Origin: an uncultured Ruminococcus sp. | GTDB lineage: Bacteria; Bacillota; Clostridia; Oscillospirales; Ruminococcaceae | Direction: 5' to 3' | Length of the DNA stretch: 8,337 nucleotides | Assembly: GCA_946183385.1 (NCBI GenBank) | Contig: CAMHBN010000070.1 | Coordinates: 1 to 8,337 of the forward strand | Translations under genes and position numbers: made by a program | Shown here: positions 1-5,775 of the stretch, piece by piece | Layout of the letters: every line of letters begins with the position of its first letter | Numbering within the stretch: position 1 is the first letter of the stretch | Notes under the pieces: generated by a model | What the model was told of the DNA's origin: nothing | What the model saw: only the letters and a program-made list of their open reading frames with translations | Database searches by the model: none

Positions 1-30
1 TTTTTGCATTATAATACGGGAATAAAGACA

Positions 31-48
31 GGCGAACATTGTGCGCCC
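31..48. repeat. Hybrid palindromic repeat, partial copy
   Basis: GGCGAACA, a central T, then TGTGCGCCC form an imperfect palindrome just downstream of rqcP. The left half is identical to bases 7423-7430 and the right half to bases 7391-7399, which are halves of two different palindromes in the element at 7376-7445. It is therefore a member of the same repeat family. It is flanked by ACAGGC (28-33) and GCCTGT (57-62), which pair outside it. Read on the minus strand, that outer hairpin is followed by CTTTATT and could act as a weak rqcP terminator, but the two pairings compete for the same bases. Confidence 0.6.
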
Positions 49-69
49 GTGTTGTTGCCTGTTACTCTT

Positions 70-312
70 TTATTCTACCACCGTGTAGTTATCGGCGGCG
101 TTTTCCTTGGTGGCGTGCTCGGTGACGCTGAGCACCTTCACCTTCAGCGGCTTAGCGCCCATATTTATCTCGATGATGTCGCCGACCTTCACATCGTACG
201 AAGCCCTCGCGGTCTTGCCGTTCACGACTATCTTCTCGGCGTCGCAGGCTTCATTCGCGACAGTGCGGCGCTTTATCAGACGTGTCACCTTGAGATATTT
301 GTCAAGTCGCAT
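70..312 (-). CDS. rqcP: S4-domain ribosome quality control protein RqcP
   Basis: An 80-residue protein made almost entirely of one S4 RNA-binding domain (residues 1-62). The opening MRLDKYLKVTRLIKRRT is the family signature, and a GDIIEI strand (44-49) closes the fold. The family (formerly YabO) binds the obstructed 50S subunit and works with RqcH to add C-terminal alanine tails to stalled nascent chains. The position downstream of mazG and HU matches the yabN-yabO region of other Firmicutes, where yabP, yabQ and divIC often follow; those would lie left of this window. The start has an AAAGGAG ribosome site 7 nt upstream (minus strand). A terminator hairpin separates it from HU, so it probably depends on readthrough or an unseen promoter. 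Identification rests on sequence signature plus synteny. Confidence 0.9.
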   Translation of the reverse strand: MRLDKYLKVTRLIKRRTVANEACDAEKIVVNGKTARASYDVKVGDIIEINMGAKPLKVKVLSVTEHATKENAADNYTVVE

Positions 313-326
313 AGCTCTCTCCTTTC

Positions 327-362
327 AAAAAACGCGGGGCGAAAGGTCAAGCCTTCCGCCCC
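327..362 (-). terminator. Intrinsic terminator between HU and rqcP
   Basis: On the minus strand GGGGCG pairs with CGCCCC (357-362 with 336-341). One mismatch follows, then AAGG pairs with CCTT (352-355 with 343-346) around a 5-nt loop. After the stem come GCG and six T's (327-332). It lies 7 nt past the HU stop codon and just ahead of the rqcP ribosome site. Such a hairpin would end most HU transcripts and let only a fraction continue into rqcP, which suits an abundant nucleoid protein next to a scarce rescue factor. Confidence 0.8.
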
Positions 363-369
363 TTTGTTA

Positions 370-678
370 TTACTTCTTCTTAGCAGCCTTCTTAGCGCCC
401 TTCTTAGCGTTAACAGCTTCCTTGAGACCCTTGCCTGCCTTGAATGCGGGTGCATTGCTGGGAGGGCAAACCATCTTCTCCTTAGTTCTGGGGTTGATGC
501 AGGTCTTCTTGTCTCTCTTGCGAACCTCGAATGTACCGAAGCCTGTGATAGCAACCTTGTCGCCGCTTACGAGAGCTTCCTCGATAGCTGTGAGTGTAGC
601 CTCGAGAGCAGCAGCAGCGTCCTTCTTAGTGCAGTTTGCTTTATCTGCGATGGAATTGATGAGTTCTGTCTTAGTCAT
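370..678 (-). CDS. hup: HU-family nucleoid DNA-binding protein
   Basis: A 102-residue HU/IHF-family protein. Residues 1-40 form the helical dimerisation body. GFGTFEVRKR (46-55) opens the beta-arm, and INPRTKEK (61-68) carries the arm-tip proline that inserts into bent DNA. PAFKAGKGLKEAVN (77-90) is the usual closing helix. A 12-residue lysine/alanine tail (AKKGAKKAAKKK) extends beyond the normal ~90-residue length and should add nonspecific DNA affinity. Three cysteines (16, 60, 71) are present, whereas many HU proteins have none. Its ATG overlaps the mazG stop by 8 nt, and its GGAGG site lies inside the mazG end, so translation is probably coupled. A terminator follows the gene. HU bends and compacts DNA as a dimer. 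HU is favoured over IHF because the gene stands alone and the arm is HU-like. Confidence 0.95.
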   Translation of the reverse strand: MTKTELINSIADKANCTKKDAAAALEATLTAIEEALVSGDKVAITGFGTFEVRKRDKKTCINPRTKEKMVCPPSNAPAFKAGKGLKEAVNAKKGAKKAAKKK

Positions 679-1489
679 TTGAGTGTTCCTCCGTTATAAT
701 TTTTTTAGCCTTGTCCCAGTAAATATCGAGCTCTTCGATAGGCAGATCCTTCATATCGAGACCCGCGTCTCTTGTCAGCTGTTCTGTTACAGAGAACCTT
801 TTGATGAACTTGTCCGTAGAAGCCTTGAGAGCGAGCTCGGCGTTCACGCCGAGGTGACGCGCCGCATTGACGCACGAGAAGAGCAGATCGCCCATTTCCT
901 CGTCAATGTTTTGTGTATCGCCCGCGGCAACAGCTCTTTCGAGCTCCGCCTTTTCGCTGTCGATGCAAGCCATCGCGTCCTTGGCGCTGCGGAAGTCCAT
1001 ACCCGCGCGCATAGCACGTTTACCGACCTTCTGCGCCCTCATGAGCGACGGGAGAGACTTTGCCACCTGATTAAGAGTATCGGTGTAGGTCTCCTGACCC
1101 TTTTCGTCCATTTTGATGGCGTCCCAGTTCCTGAGCACCTCCGCGGTAGTATCGGCTTTAACCTCGCCGAAAACGTGGGGGTGACGGAGAATGAGCTTCT
1201 TGCATATCTCGTCGCAGACATCGTCGAAATTGAACGAGCCTGTTTCCTCTTCTATTCTGCAATGGAAGACCACCTGCAACAGTACGTCGCCGAGCTCTTC
1301 CCTCAGCAGTGAGGTATCGCCGAGATCAATAGCTTCCACAGCCTCGCAGGTCTCCTCGATGAAGTCGCTTCTTATTGAGGCATGGGTCTGTTCTCTGTCC
1401 CACGGACAGCCGCCCTCGCCTCTCAGAAGCCTTACTATATCGAGCAGATCGCTGATAGAGTAGTTATCTTTTTGCTGATATTCGACCAT
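671..1489 (-). CDS. mazG: MazG nucleoside triphosphate pyrophosphohydrolase
   Basis: A 272-residue two-domain MazG, close to the usual length of the long form. The first domain begins with LLRGEGGCPWDREQTHAS (21-38), the family hallmark. Its metal-binding pairs are EETCE (45-49) and EELGD (64-68). The second domain repeats the pattern with E179/E182 and EEMGD (197-201). The enzyme hydrolyses (d)NTPs to the monophosphate plus pyrophosphate; in E. coli it removes aberrant nucleotides and lowers ppGpp during starvation. In Firmicutes a tetrapyrrole-methylase domain (YabN) is often fused in front, but it is absent here. The ATG has an AGAGGAG site 10 nt upstream, and the domain starts soon after, so this start is sound. 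It heads the mazG-HU-rqcP group. Confidence 0.95.
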   Translation of the reverse strand: MVEYQQKDNYSISDLLDIVRLLRGEGGCPWDREQTHASIRSDFIEETCEAVEAIDLGDTSLLREELGDVLLQVVFHCRIEEETGSFNFDDVCDEICKKLILRHPHVFGEVKADTTAEVLRNWDAIKMDEKGQETYTDTLNQVAKSLPSLMRAQKVGKRAMRAGMDFRSAKDAMACIDSEKAELERAVAAGDTQNIDEEMGDLLFSCVNAARHLGVNAELALKASTDKFIKRFSVTEQLTRDAGLDMKDLPIEELDIYWDKAKKIITEEHSND

Positions 1490-1507
1490 GGGATTAGCAC
1501 TCCTCTA

Positions 1508-1536
1508 ATAATAACCTATAATCCGCCAAAAATCAA
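1508..1536 (-). promoter_or_regulatory. Candidate sigma-A promoter for mazG-HU-rqcP
   Basis: On the minus strand TTGATT (1531-1536) and TATTAT (1508-1513) are 17 bp apart, a 4/6 and 5/6 match to the vegetative consensus. The predicted start near 1501 would fall inside or just past the AGAGGAG site (1500-1506), leaving almost no leader. Either the true start is a few bases upstream, another promoter is used, or the group is read through from trpS, for which I see no strong terminator. Confidence 0.4.
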
Positions 1537-1557
1537 GATATTTCGCAAAAGTTTGTG

Positions 1558-1603
1558 CTATATGCAGAATATAGGGACTGTTTTTTATATGATTTGTATA
1601 AAA
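1558..1603. repeat. Two AT-rich inverted repeats between trpS and mazG
   Basis: CTATAT-GCAGA-ATATAG (1558-1574) and TTTTATA-TGATTTG-TATAAAA (1583-1603) lie back to back in the 146-bp trpS-mazG gap. Neither makes a convincing GC-rich terminator. They could be protein-binding sites or a weak stop for trpS transcripts. No family can be named. Confidence 0.35.
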
Positions 1604-1635
1604 GGATCCGCGTATTTAGGTGGTTTCGACCGTTT

Positions 1636-2637
1636 TCAGAAAGGTCTGTCCACGAATCCGACCTTGTGATAAGCCTTTGCGACTACGCGGCTCGATATTT
1701 TCATCGCGCTCTCTGCGCCCTTGGTGTAGCAGTCCTTGAGGTAAGACTTGTCGTTGATGAGGCGGTCGAACTCGGTGCGGACGGGCTCAAGGCTGTCTGC
1801 GACAGTCTCACCCACGGCAACCTTGAAGTCACCGTAGCCCCTGCCCGCGAACTCAGCCTCGATAGCGGCGTAGTCCTTGCCTGTCACGCAGGAGTATATG
1901 GACATGAGGTTGTTGATGCCGTCCTTGCCCTCGCGGAAAGCTACCTCAGCCTCGCTGTCGGTGACGGCGCGCTTGAACTTGCGGATAATGGTATCCTTGT
2001 CGTCGAGGATAAGAATGCACGCGTTGGGGTTCTCGTCGGACTTGGACATCTTCTTAGTCGGGTCCTGAAGAGACATTATCTTTGCTCCGACCTCGGTAAT
2101 GTACGGCTCGGGGAGCTTGAAGTAGTCGCCGTAGCGCTGATTGAAGCGCTGGGCTATATTTCTCGCGAGCTCGAGGTGCTGCTTCTGGTCAACTCCTACG
2201 GGCACGAGATCGGCGTTGTACGCGAGGATATCCGCCGCCATAAGGGAAGGATATGTAAACAGACCCGCGTTTACGTCGTCGGGATGCTTCTGGCTCTTGT
2301 CCTTGAACTGAGTCATGCGCGAGAGCTCGCCGAACTGCGTATTGCAGCAGAGCAGCCAGTTGAGGTCGTTGTGGGTGTGAGCGTGGCTCTGGATGAAGAG
2401 GATAGACCTCTCGGGGTCAAGTCCGCACGCCATGAGCAGAGCATAAGCCGCGAGCGTGTTCTGGCGGAGCTTTGCGGGCTCCTGCTTGACTGTTATAGCG
2501 TGGAGGTCCGCAACGCAGTAGATGCAGTTGTACTGCTCCTGCAGCGGTCCCCAGTTTCTTACGGCGCCGATGTAGTTGCCGAGGGTGAATGTACCTGTGG
2601 GCTGTATCGCGCTGAATATGAGCTTTTTATCGTCCAT
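1636..2637 (-). CDS. trpS: Tryptophan--tRNA ligase
   Basis: A 333-residue class I aminoacyl-tRNA synthetase that charges tRNA-Trp with tryptophan using ATP. The HIGH-equivalent is in QPTGTFTLGNYIGA (12-25), and the second ATP-binding signature KMSKS is at 196-200. GVDQKQHLELARNIAQRFN (148-166) is the family's substrate-pocket helix. The length is normal for a bacterial TrpRS. The open frame continues upstream to 2742, but those 35 residues are low-complexity and overlap the preceding gene. The start at 2637 has AAGGAG (2647-2652) 9 nt away, and that site overlaps the TAA of the upstream gene, so the two are probably coupled. No T-box leader fits in the 13-nt gap, so any tryptophan control would have to act elsewhere. 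Confidence 0.97.
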   Translation of the reverse strand: MDDKKLIFSAIQPTGTFTLGNYIGAVRNWGPLQEQYNCIYCVADLHAITVKQEPAKLRQNTLAAYALLMACGLDPERSILFIQSHAHTHNDLNWLLCCNTQFGELSRMTQFKDKSQKHPDDVNAGLFTYPSLMAADILAYNADLVPVGVDQKQHLELARNIAQRFNQRYGDYFKLPEPYITEVGAKIMSLQDPTKKMSKSDENPNACILILDDKDTIIRKFKRAVTDSEAEVAFREGKDGINNLMSIYSCVTGKDYAAIEAEFAGRGYGDFKVAVGETVADSLEPVRTEFDRLINDKSYLKDCYTKGAESAMKISSRVVAKAYHKVGFVDRPF

Positions 2638-2650
2638 CTGGGATATCTCC

Positions 2651-3166
2651 TTACTTGCCTGACTTGCGGGCTTCCATATCGTCCTTGAGCTGGCAGTTTC
2701 TGAGCTCGCCGAGCACGCGCTGGTAGAGCACGTATACCGCACGCTTTTCGGGCTCTGTCTCGGGGATGAGGCCGGGCTGGAACTCTGCCTTGTAGGTACC
2801 GTTCTTGGTGAGGAGGTATACGTACTGTGTCCTGCCCTTGGGGAGGTCGAACTGTCTTGTCTTTTCAGCCTTGGGAACGAGCTGAGCGGAGTTCACAACG
2901 AGGGCATTTGCTGCCTGTACGAGGTTTCTGTACTTCTGTGAAGCACCCACGTACTCGCCGCCGTTGTTGAAGTAGAGGTTGGCAGCGCCGTTGATGAAGC
3001 AGACCATAGTTGTGAGGATGTTGCCGGGCATGGGTATATCAACGACCACGCCGTAAACGTCGTTCTTGCCGAACTTCATCTCGAAGAAGCTCGGAGGAAA
3101 GCTGAGAGCCTGAGCTCTCGTCATGAGGTATTTCTGTGTAACAGGGTATCTGTCTGAAGTTGCCAT
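2651..3166 (-). CDS. Conserved-looking protein of unknown function
   Basis: A 171-residue soluble protein that I cannot assign to a named family. There is no signal peptide, membrane segment or obvious catalytic motif. It is a mix of predicted strands (VYGVVVDIP near 36-44, TQYVYLL near 112-118) and helices, with a C-terminal helix rich in charged residues (VLYQRVLGELRNCQLKDDME). It contains many hydrophobic core positions and ordinary codon use, so it is probably a real folded protein. The ATG at 3166 has GAAAGGA (3177-3183) 10 nt upstream. An alternative start 45 nt further out lies inside a palindromic repeat and is unlikely. It is followed 13 nt later by trpS and preceded by an aminotransferase, all on the minus strand, so it is likely in the same operon. 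Confidence 0.85.
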   Translation of the reverse strand: MATSDRYPVTQKYLMTRAQALSFPPSFFEMKFGKNDVYGVVVDIPMPGNILTTMVCFINGAANLYFNNGGEYVGASQKYRNLVQAANALVVNSAQLVPKAEKTRQFDLPKGRTQYVYLLTKNGTYKAEFQPGLIPETEPEKRAVYVLYQRVLGELRNCQLKDDMEARKSGK

Positions 3167-3194
3167 ATGTTTTAATTCCTTTCGATTATCGTTT

Positions 3195-3221
3195 GTAGGG
3201 GACAGCGTCATCGACGTCCCG
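3195..3221. repeat. Short GTAGGGGAC...GTCCCG palindromic repeat
   Basis: Begins GTAGGGGAC and ends GACGTCCCG, the same borders as the copies at 5651-5676 and 8188-8279. GGGAC (3199-3203) pairs with GTCCC (3216-3220). An inner GTC/GAC pair is separated from the stem by a 3-nt bulge. It lies in the 68-bp gap between the aminotransferase and the unknown gene. No T-run follows on the minus strand, so it is not a standard terminator. Confidence 0.65.
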
Positions 3222-3234
3222 AAAATGATTTATT

Positions 3235-4428
3235 TCAGTCAAGCATATCCCTTGTCATTTTTGCAAGGATATCCATTCCCTTTTCTATCTGCGCGTTCGT
3301 GGGAGTTGAGTAGTTGAGGCGGAAGGAGTGGCTTACCTCGTCCTCTCTTATGCTGAACGAGTTGCCGGGAACTACCGCTATCTTGTACTCCTGCACAGCC
3401 TTGGTGCAGAAGGCGTTCATATCGCAGCTGTCGGGCAGTGTGCACCATATAAAGAGACCGCCCTCGGGCTTGGTGTAGCTTATCTTCTTCGAGAAGCCGT
3501 TGTCGATGTAGCTGCACATGAGGTCGCACTTCTCTCTGTATATGCCGCGGAGCTTGTTGAAGTGGGCCTCGCGGTCAACAGTCGTCATGAAGCGGTGCGA
3601 TACGACCTGCGCCCATATATTGGAGTGCACGTCCGCGACCTGCTTACATACGACTATCTTCTGTATTATCGGTGCGGGAGCCGAAACATAGCCCGTTCTG
3701 AAGCCCGATGAGATGAGCTTCGAGAAGGTGCTCGAGTAGATGACCCTGCCCTCGGTGTCGAGGCTCTTTATCGTGGGGACGTTCTCGCCCGCGAAACGGA
3801 GCTCGCCGTAGGGGTCGTCCTCGAGAATGATGAAGTCGTATCTGCACGCAAGCTCGTATACAGCCTTGCGCTTAGCGAGCGACATCGTGCGCCCCGTCGG
3901 GTTCTGGAAGTTGGGTATGAGGTAGAGTATCTTCACGTTCGGCTGAGTTTTCAGCGCGTCCTCGAGCTTTGCGAGGTCTATGCCGTCGTCCTCCATATCA
4001 ACGCCTACGAGGTTGACATTGTACGAGCGGAATGCGTTCAGCGAGCCGATGAAGCTCGGCGATTCCACGAGCAGGGTGTCGCCCTCGTTGAGGAGCACCT
4101 TGCAGGAGAGCTCGTTCGCCTGCTGACCGCCCGACGTGATGATGAGGTCGTCGAATTCCTTGTGGAAGCAGCCCTTCTCGGTCATCCAGCCCTTGAGGAA
4201 CTCGCGGAGGGGAGTATATCCCTCGGTGACGCTGTACTGGAGCGCGAGGATAGGGTCATCGCGCAGGAGCTCCGCGGAGATCTCAGCGATACGCTCCTTG
4301 GGGAAGGCTTCGGGAGCGGGGTTGCCCGCGGCGAAGGAGATGACCTCGGGGTCGGCGGTGAACTTGAGTATCTCGCGTATAGCAGAGGCTTTCAGCCCGC
4401 TGACCTTATCGGAAAATTTATATTCCAT
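3235..4428 (-). CDS. Fold-type I PLP aminotransferase, LysN/aromatic type
   Basis: A 397-residue class I/II aminotransferase. SGGQQANEL (99-107) holds the PLP phosphate, and N176 in PNFQNPTG (172-179) and D204/Y207 in EDDPYGEL contact the cofactor ring. K237 in SSTFSK is the Schiff-base lysine. R370 in SHSFRLNYS binds the substrate carboxylate. The family swaps amino groups between an amino acid and 2-oxoglutarate in the cytosol. Relatives include 2-aminoadipate (LysN/KAT) and aromatic aminotransferases, as well as the aminotransferase half of MocR regulators; the DNA-binding half is absent here. The exact substrate cannot be read from the sequence. Two genes downstream is trpS, which hints at, but does not prove, aromatic substrates. 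The ATG has GAAAGGA about 9 nt upstream and a strong promoter at 4478-4506. It is the first gene of a probable aminotransferase-unknown-trpS operon. Confidence 0.93.
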   Translation of the reverse strand: MEYKFSDKVSGLKASAIREILKFTADPEVISFAAGNPAPEAFPKERIAEISAELLRDDPILALQYSVTEGYTPLREFLKGWMTEKGCFHKEFDDLIITSGGQQANELSCKVLLNEGDTLLVESPSFIGSLNAFRSYNVNLVGVDMEDDGIDLAKLEDALKTQPNVKILYLIPNFQNPTGRTMSLAKRKAVYELACRYDFIILEDDPYGELRFAGENVPTIKSLDTEGRVIYSSTFSKLISSGFRTGYVSAPAPIIQKIVVCKQVADVHSNIWAQVVSHRFMTTVDREAHFNKLRGIYREKCDLMCSYIDNGFSKKISYTKPEGGLFIWCTLPDSCDMNAFCTKAVQEYKIAVVPGNSFSIREDEVSHSFRLNYSTPTNAQIEKGMDILAKMTRDMLD

Positions 4429-4477
4429 TTATGATTCATCCTTTCAAATAGTCTTAATGCAAAATAAGCCGACTAAC

Positions 4478-4506
4478 ATTATAACATATAATAAAGAAAA
4501 AATCAA
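4478..4506 (-). promoter_or_regulatory. Sigma-A promoter for the aminotransferase operon
   Basis: On the minus strand TTGATT (4501-4506) and a perfect TATAAT (4478-4483) are 17 bp apart, with TGT directly before the -10 box giving an extended -10 element. The predicted start is near 4471, leaving a leader of about 43 nt with the GAAAGGA ribosome site. The spacer is AT-rich. Confidence 0.8.
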
Positions 4507-4532
4507 CAGTTAAGACGCAATTATGCTCCGCT

Positions 4533-4576
4533 GCGGATAATCACTGAAAAATCGGCGAAAGCTCTTGATTATCCGC
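4533..4576. promoter_or_regulatory. 11-bp inverted repeat, candidate operator
   Basis: GCGGATAATCA (4533-4543) and TGATTATCCGC (4566-4576) are perfect inverted copies, 33 bp centre to centre, about three DNA turns. The right arm covers the last five bases of the plus-strand -35 box (TTGATT, 4565-4570). The left arm lies upstream of the minus-strand promoter. Neither arm is inside a predicted transcript, so a DNA-binding regulator is more likely than an RNA hairpin. Each arm has a GATNATC core that is itself palindromic. The regulator is unknown. Confidence 0.55.
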
Positions 4577-4593
4577 GGCTTATGGTGTATAAT
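4565..4593 (+). promoter_or_regulatory. Sigma-A promoter for the cohesin-dockerin gene
   Basis: TTGATT (4565-4570) and a perfect TATAAT (4588-4593) have a 17-bp spacer. The predicted start is near 4600, giving a leader of about 25 nt that contains the GGAGG site. The -35 box overlaps the inverted repeat described at 4533-4576. Confidence 0.82.
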
Positions 4594-4613
4594 GTATTTA
4601 CAAATTTACTGAT

Positions 4614-4618
4614 GGAGG
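4614..4618 (+). promoter_or_regulatory. Ribosome binding site that decides the start
   Basis: GGAGG ends 6 nt before the ATG at 4625 but only 3 nt before an in-frame TTG at 4622. Normal spacing therefore favours the ATG. Confidence 0.75.
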
Positions 4619-4624
4619 TCATTG

Positions 4625-5611
4625 ATGACAACAGGAAAGCTCTTGGCGGCAGCTCTGTCGCTTATGATATCAGTCACTGCTTCGGTATATTCCTTCGGCG
4701 GCTCGGCACTGCACGGCAGCGGGCTGATTGCCGTGGCAGATAGTGCCGGGGCGGATAATCCGTATAATAAACAGGATGATAAGATAGTTGAGTATGACGG
4801 CAAGAAATGGGTACAGCCGGCAAGCTGGAACGAGCCGAGGATAGACCCTCGTGACTATACCGGCGGTGTAATGCTGTTTTTAGATAAGATAGGGCTTGAG
4901 CCCGAGTACGCAAGAGGCAAGGTCCAGCGCGTATATTTCAGCGCAGTCGGTATCCAGGAGCCGGTTAACATGGTCCGTTTCCATATGTTTTATGATACGC
5001 GCCTGAAAGTGAAGGTGAATTCTGACGGAAAACCGGTAACGAACGGAAACGTATTCAAGGACTTCACAACGGATTCGGTCATGGTTGAGGAGGGGCAGAT
5101 AGAATACTATGCCTATTCGGATACAGCCGTTTCCGGAAAAGGGAGCATTTTCACGGTCGATTTCATAGTTCCCGAAAATGCAGGGCCGGGTGAGGTGTAC
5201 CCGTTCGGTATCGAATTTGTAGAGGATAAAGTAGGACCTGACCTGTTCATCAACAAAGCACAGGATGAAGCCGGGAAGATTCAGATGACATATGTATTCA
5301 CAAAAGGCCTGCACAGCGGATATATCAGGACGAACGGAGAGAAGCCCAAGCCTCTGCCCATGTTCGGCGACCCGACAGGCGACGGCAAGGTCGACTCCAA
5401 GGACGCCACCTTCGTCCTTGTCGAGTACGCGCTGCGCTCCACGAACGCCGATGTTGAGCCGCTCCCGCCCGAGATAGAGGCGGCGGCTGACGTCAACAGG
5501 GACGGTCTCGTCGACGCGAGGGACGCCTCGGCGATACTCAGGTACTACTCATACGTTTCCACGGGCGGCACGGACACGATTGAGGCTTTCCTCCAACCGC
5601 AGGAAAAATAA
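4625..5611 (+). CDS. Secreted cohesin-like plus dockerin protein (adaptor scaffoldin-like)
   Basis: A 328-residue exported protein. Residues 1-25 are a signal peptide (K5, then a hydrophobic LLAAALSLMISV core); the cleavage site is uncertain. Residues 81-236 look like a cohesin: regular beta-strands, FHMFYDTRLKV (119-129), a KGSIFTVDFIVPENAGPGE stretch (172-190) and a closing FTKGLHSGYI (225-234). Residues 247-312 are a type I dockerin with two calcium loops: D249-T251-D253-D257-D260 and D289-N291-D293-D297-D300. Dockerins bind cohesins outside the cell, so a protein with one of each could bridge an enzyme to a larger scaffold, as the R. flavefaciens adaptor ScaC does. The dockerin is certain; the cohesin call is by pattern and could instead be another beta-sandwich. 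The gene has its own promoter and terminator. G+C rises sharply at the dockerin (about 5341). No carbohydrate-active enzyme lies nearby. Confidence 0.85.
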   Translation: MTTGKLLAAALSLMISVTASVYSFGGSALHGSGLIAVADSAGADNPYNKQDDKIVEYDGKKWVQPASWNEPRIDPRDYTGGVMLFLDKIGLEPEYARGKVQRVYFSAVGIQEPVNMVRFHMFYDTRLKVKVNSDGKPVTNGNVFKDFTTDSVMVEEGQIEYYAYSDTAVSGKGSIFTVDFIVPENAGPGEVYPFGIEFVEDKVGPDLFINKAQDEAGKIQMTYVFTKGLHSGYIRTNGEKPKPLPMFGDPTGDGKVDSKDATFVLVEYALRSTNADVEPLPPEIEAAADVNRDGLVDARDASAILRYYSYVSTGGTDTIEAFLQPQEK

Positions 5612-5616
5612 CGGGC

Positions 5617-5676
5617 TGTCGGGGACGCCAGCCCCTACAAGGCGAATCTGTAGGGGACGCCGCCCTCGGCGTCCCG
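5617..5676. repeat. Tandem pair of GGGGACGCC palindromic repeats
   Basis: First unit 5617-5639: TGT and ACA ends around GGGG-ACGCCAG-CCCC. Second unit 5650-5676: TGTAGGGGACGCC, loop GCCCTC, GGCGTCCCG, with an 8-bp perfect stem (5654-5661 with 5668-5675). They follow the cohesin-dockerin stop codon and precede its terminator. The second unit shares its borders with the copies at 3195-3221 and 8188-8279. Confidence 0.7.
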
Positions 5677-5695
5677 CAAATCCAACAATACCGAC

Positions 5696-5719
5696 GGGCG
5701 CATATTTTGCGCCCTTTTT
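5696..5719 (+). terminator. Intrinsic terminator of the cohesin-dockerin gene
   Basis: GGGCGC (5696-5701), loop ATATTTT, GCGCCC (5709-5714), then five T's (5715-5719). A standard rho-independent stop about 85 nt past the stop codon. Its T-run touches the candidate sigma-E -35 box of the next gene. Confidence 0.85.
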
Positions 5720-5747
5720 CATATTCCCGCACCCCGCGGCATATCCT
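5719..5747 (+). promoter_or_regulatory. Candidate sigma-E (sporulation) promoter for the flippase gene
   Basis: TCATATT (5719-5725) fits every position of the Bacillus sigma-E -35 consensus (K-M-ATATT). After a 14-bp spacer, CATATCCT (5740-5747) matches 6 of 8 positions of the -10 consensus CATACAHT. It would start transcription near 5754, about 20 nt before the ATG. No comparable vegetative promoter is visible in the gap. In B. subtilis spoVB is a sigma-E gene, which fits this flippase family. A TCCTT-T-AAGGA palindrome (5744-5754) overlaps the end of the -10 box. Confidence 0.5.
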
Positions 5748-5775
5748 TTAAGGAATACGTTCGGGAGGCGCGGCG

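Noticed and set aside
8..36. Minus-strand promoter near the left edge (TATAAT at 8-13)
   Set aside because: The -35 position reads TTCGCC and there is no extended -10. An AT-rich chance match is as likely.
2638..2650. T-box or trp leader ahead of trpS
   Set aside because: There are only 13 nt between the upstream stop codon and the trpS start, too short for any such structure.
1555..2688. Long plus-strand open frame (377 codons)
   Set aside because: It is antisense to trpS, whose motifs are clear, and it has no ribosome site or family features. It results from codon bias on the other strand.
4622..4624. TTG as the start of the cohesin-dockerin gene
   Set aside because: It lies only 3 nt from GGAGG, while the adjacent ATG has normal 6-nt spacing.
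4751..4760. Third copy of the operator motif (GCGGATAATC) inside the gene
   Set aside because: It encodes ordinary residues (A-D-N), and a 9-base match also occurs inside trpS at 1981, so chance through codon use is likely.
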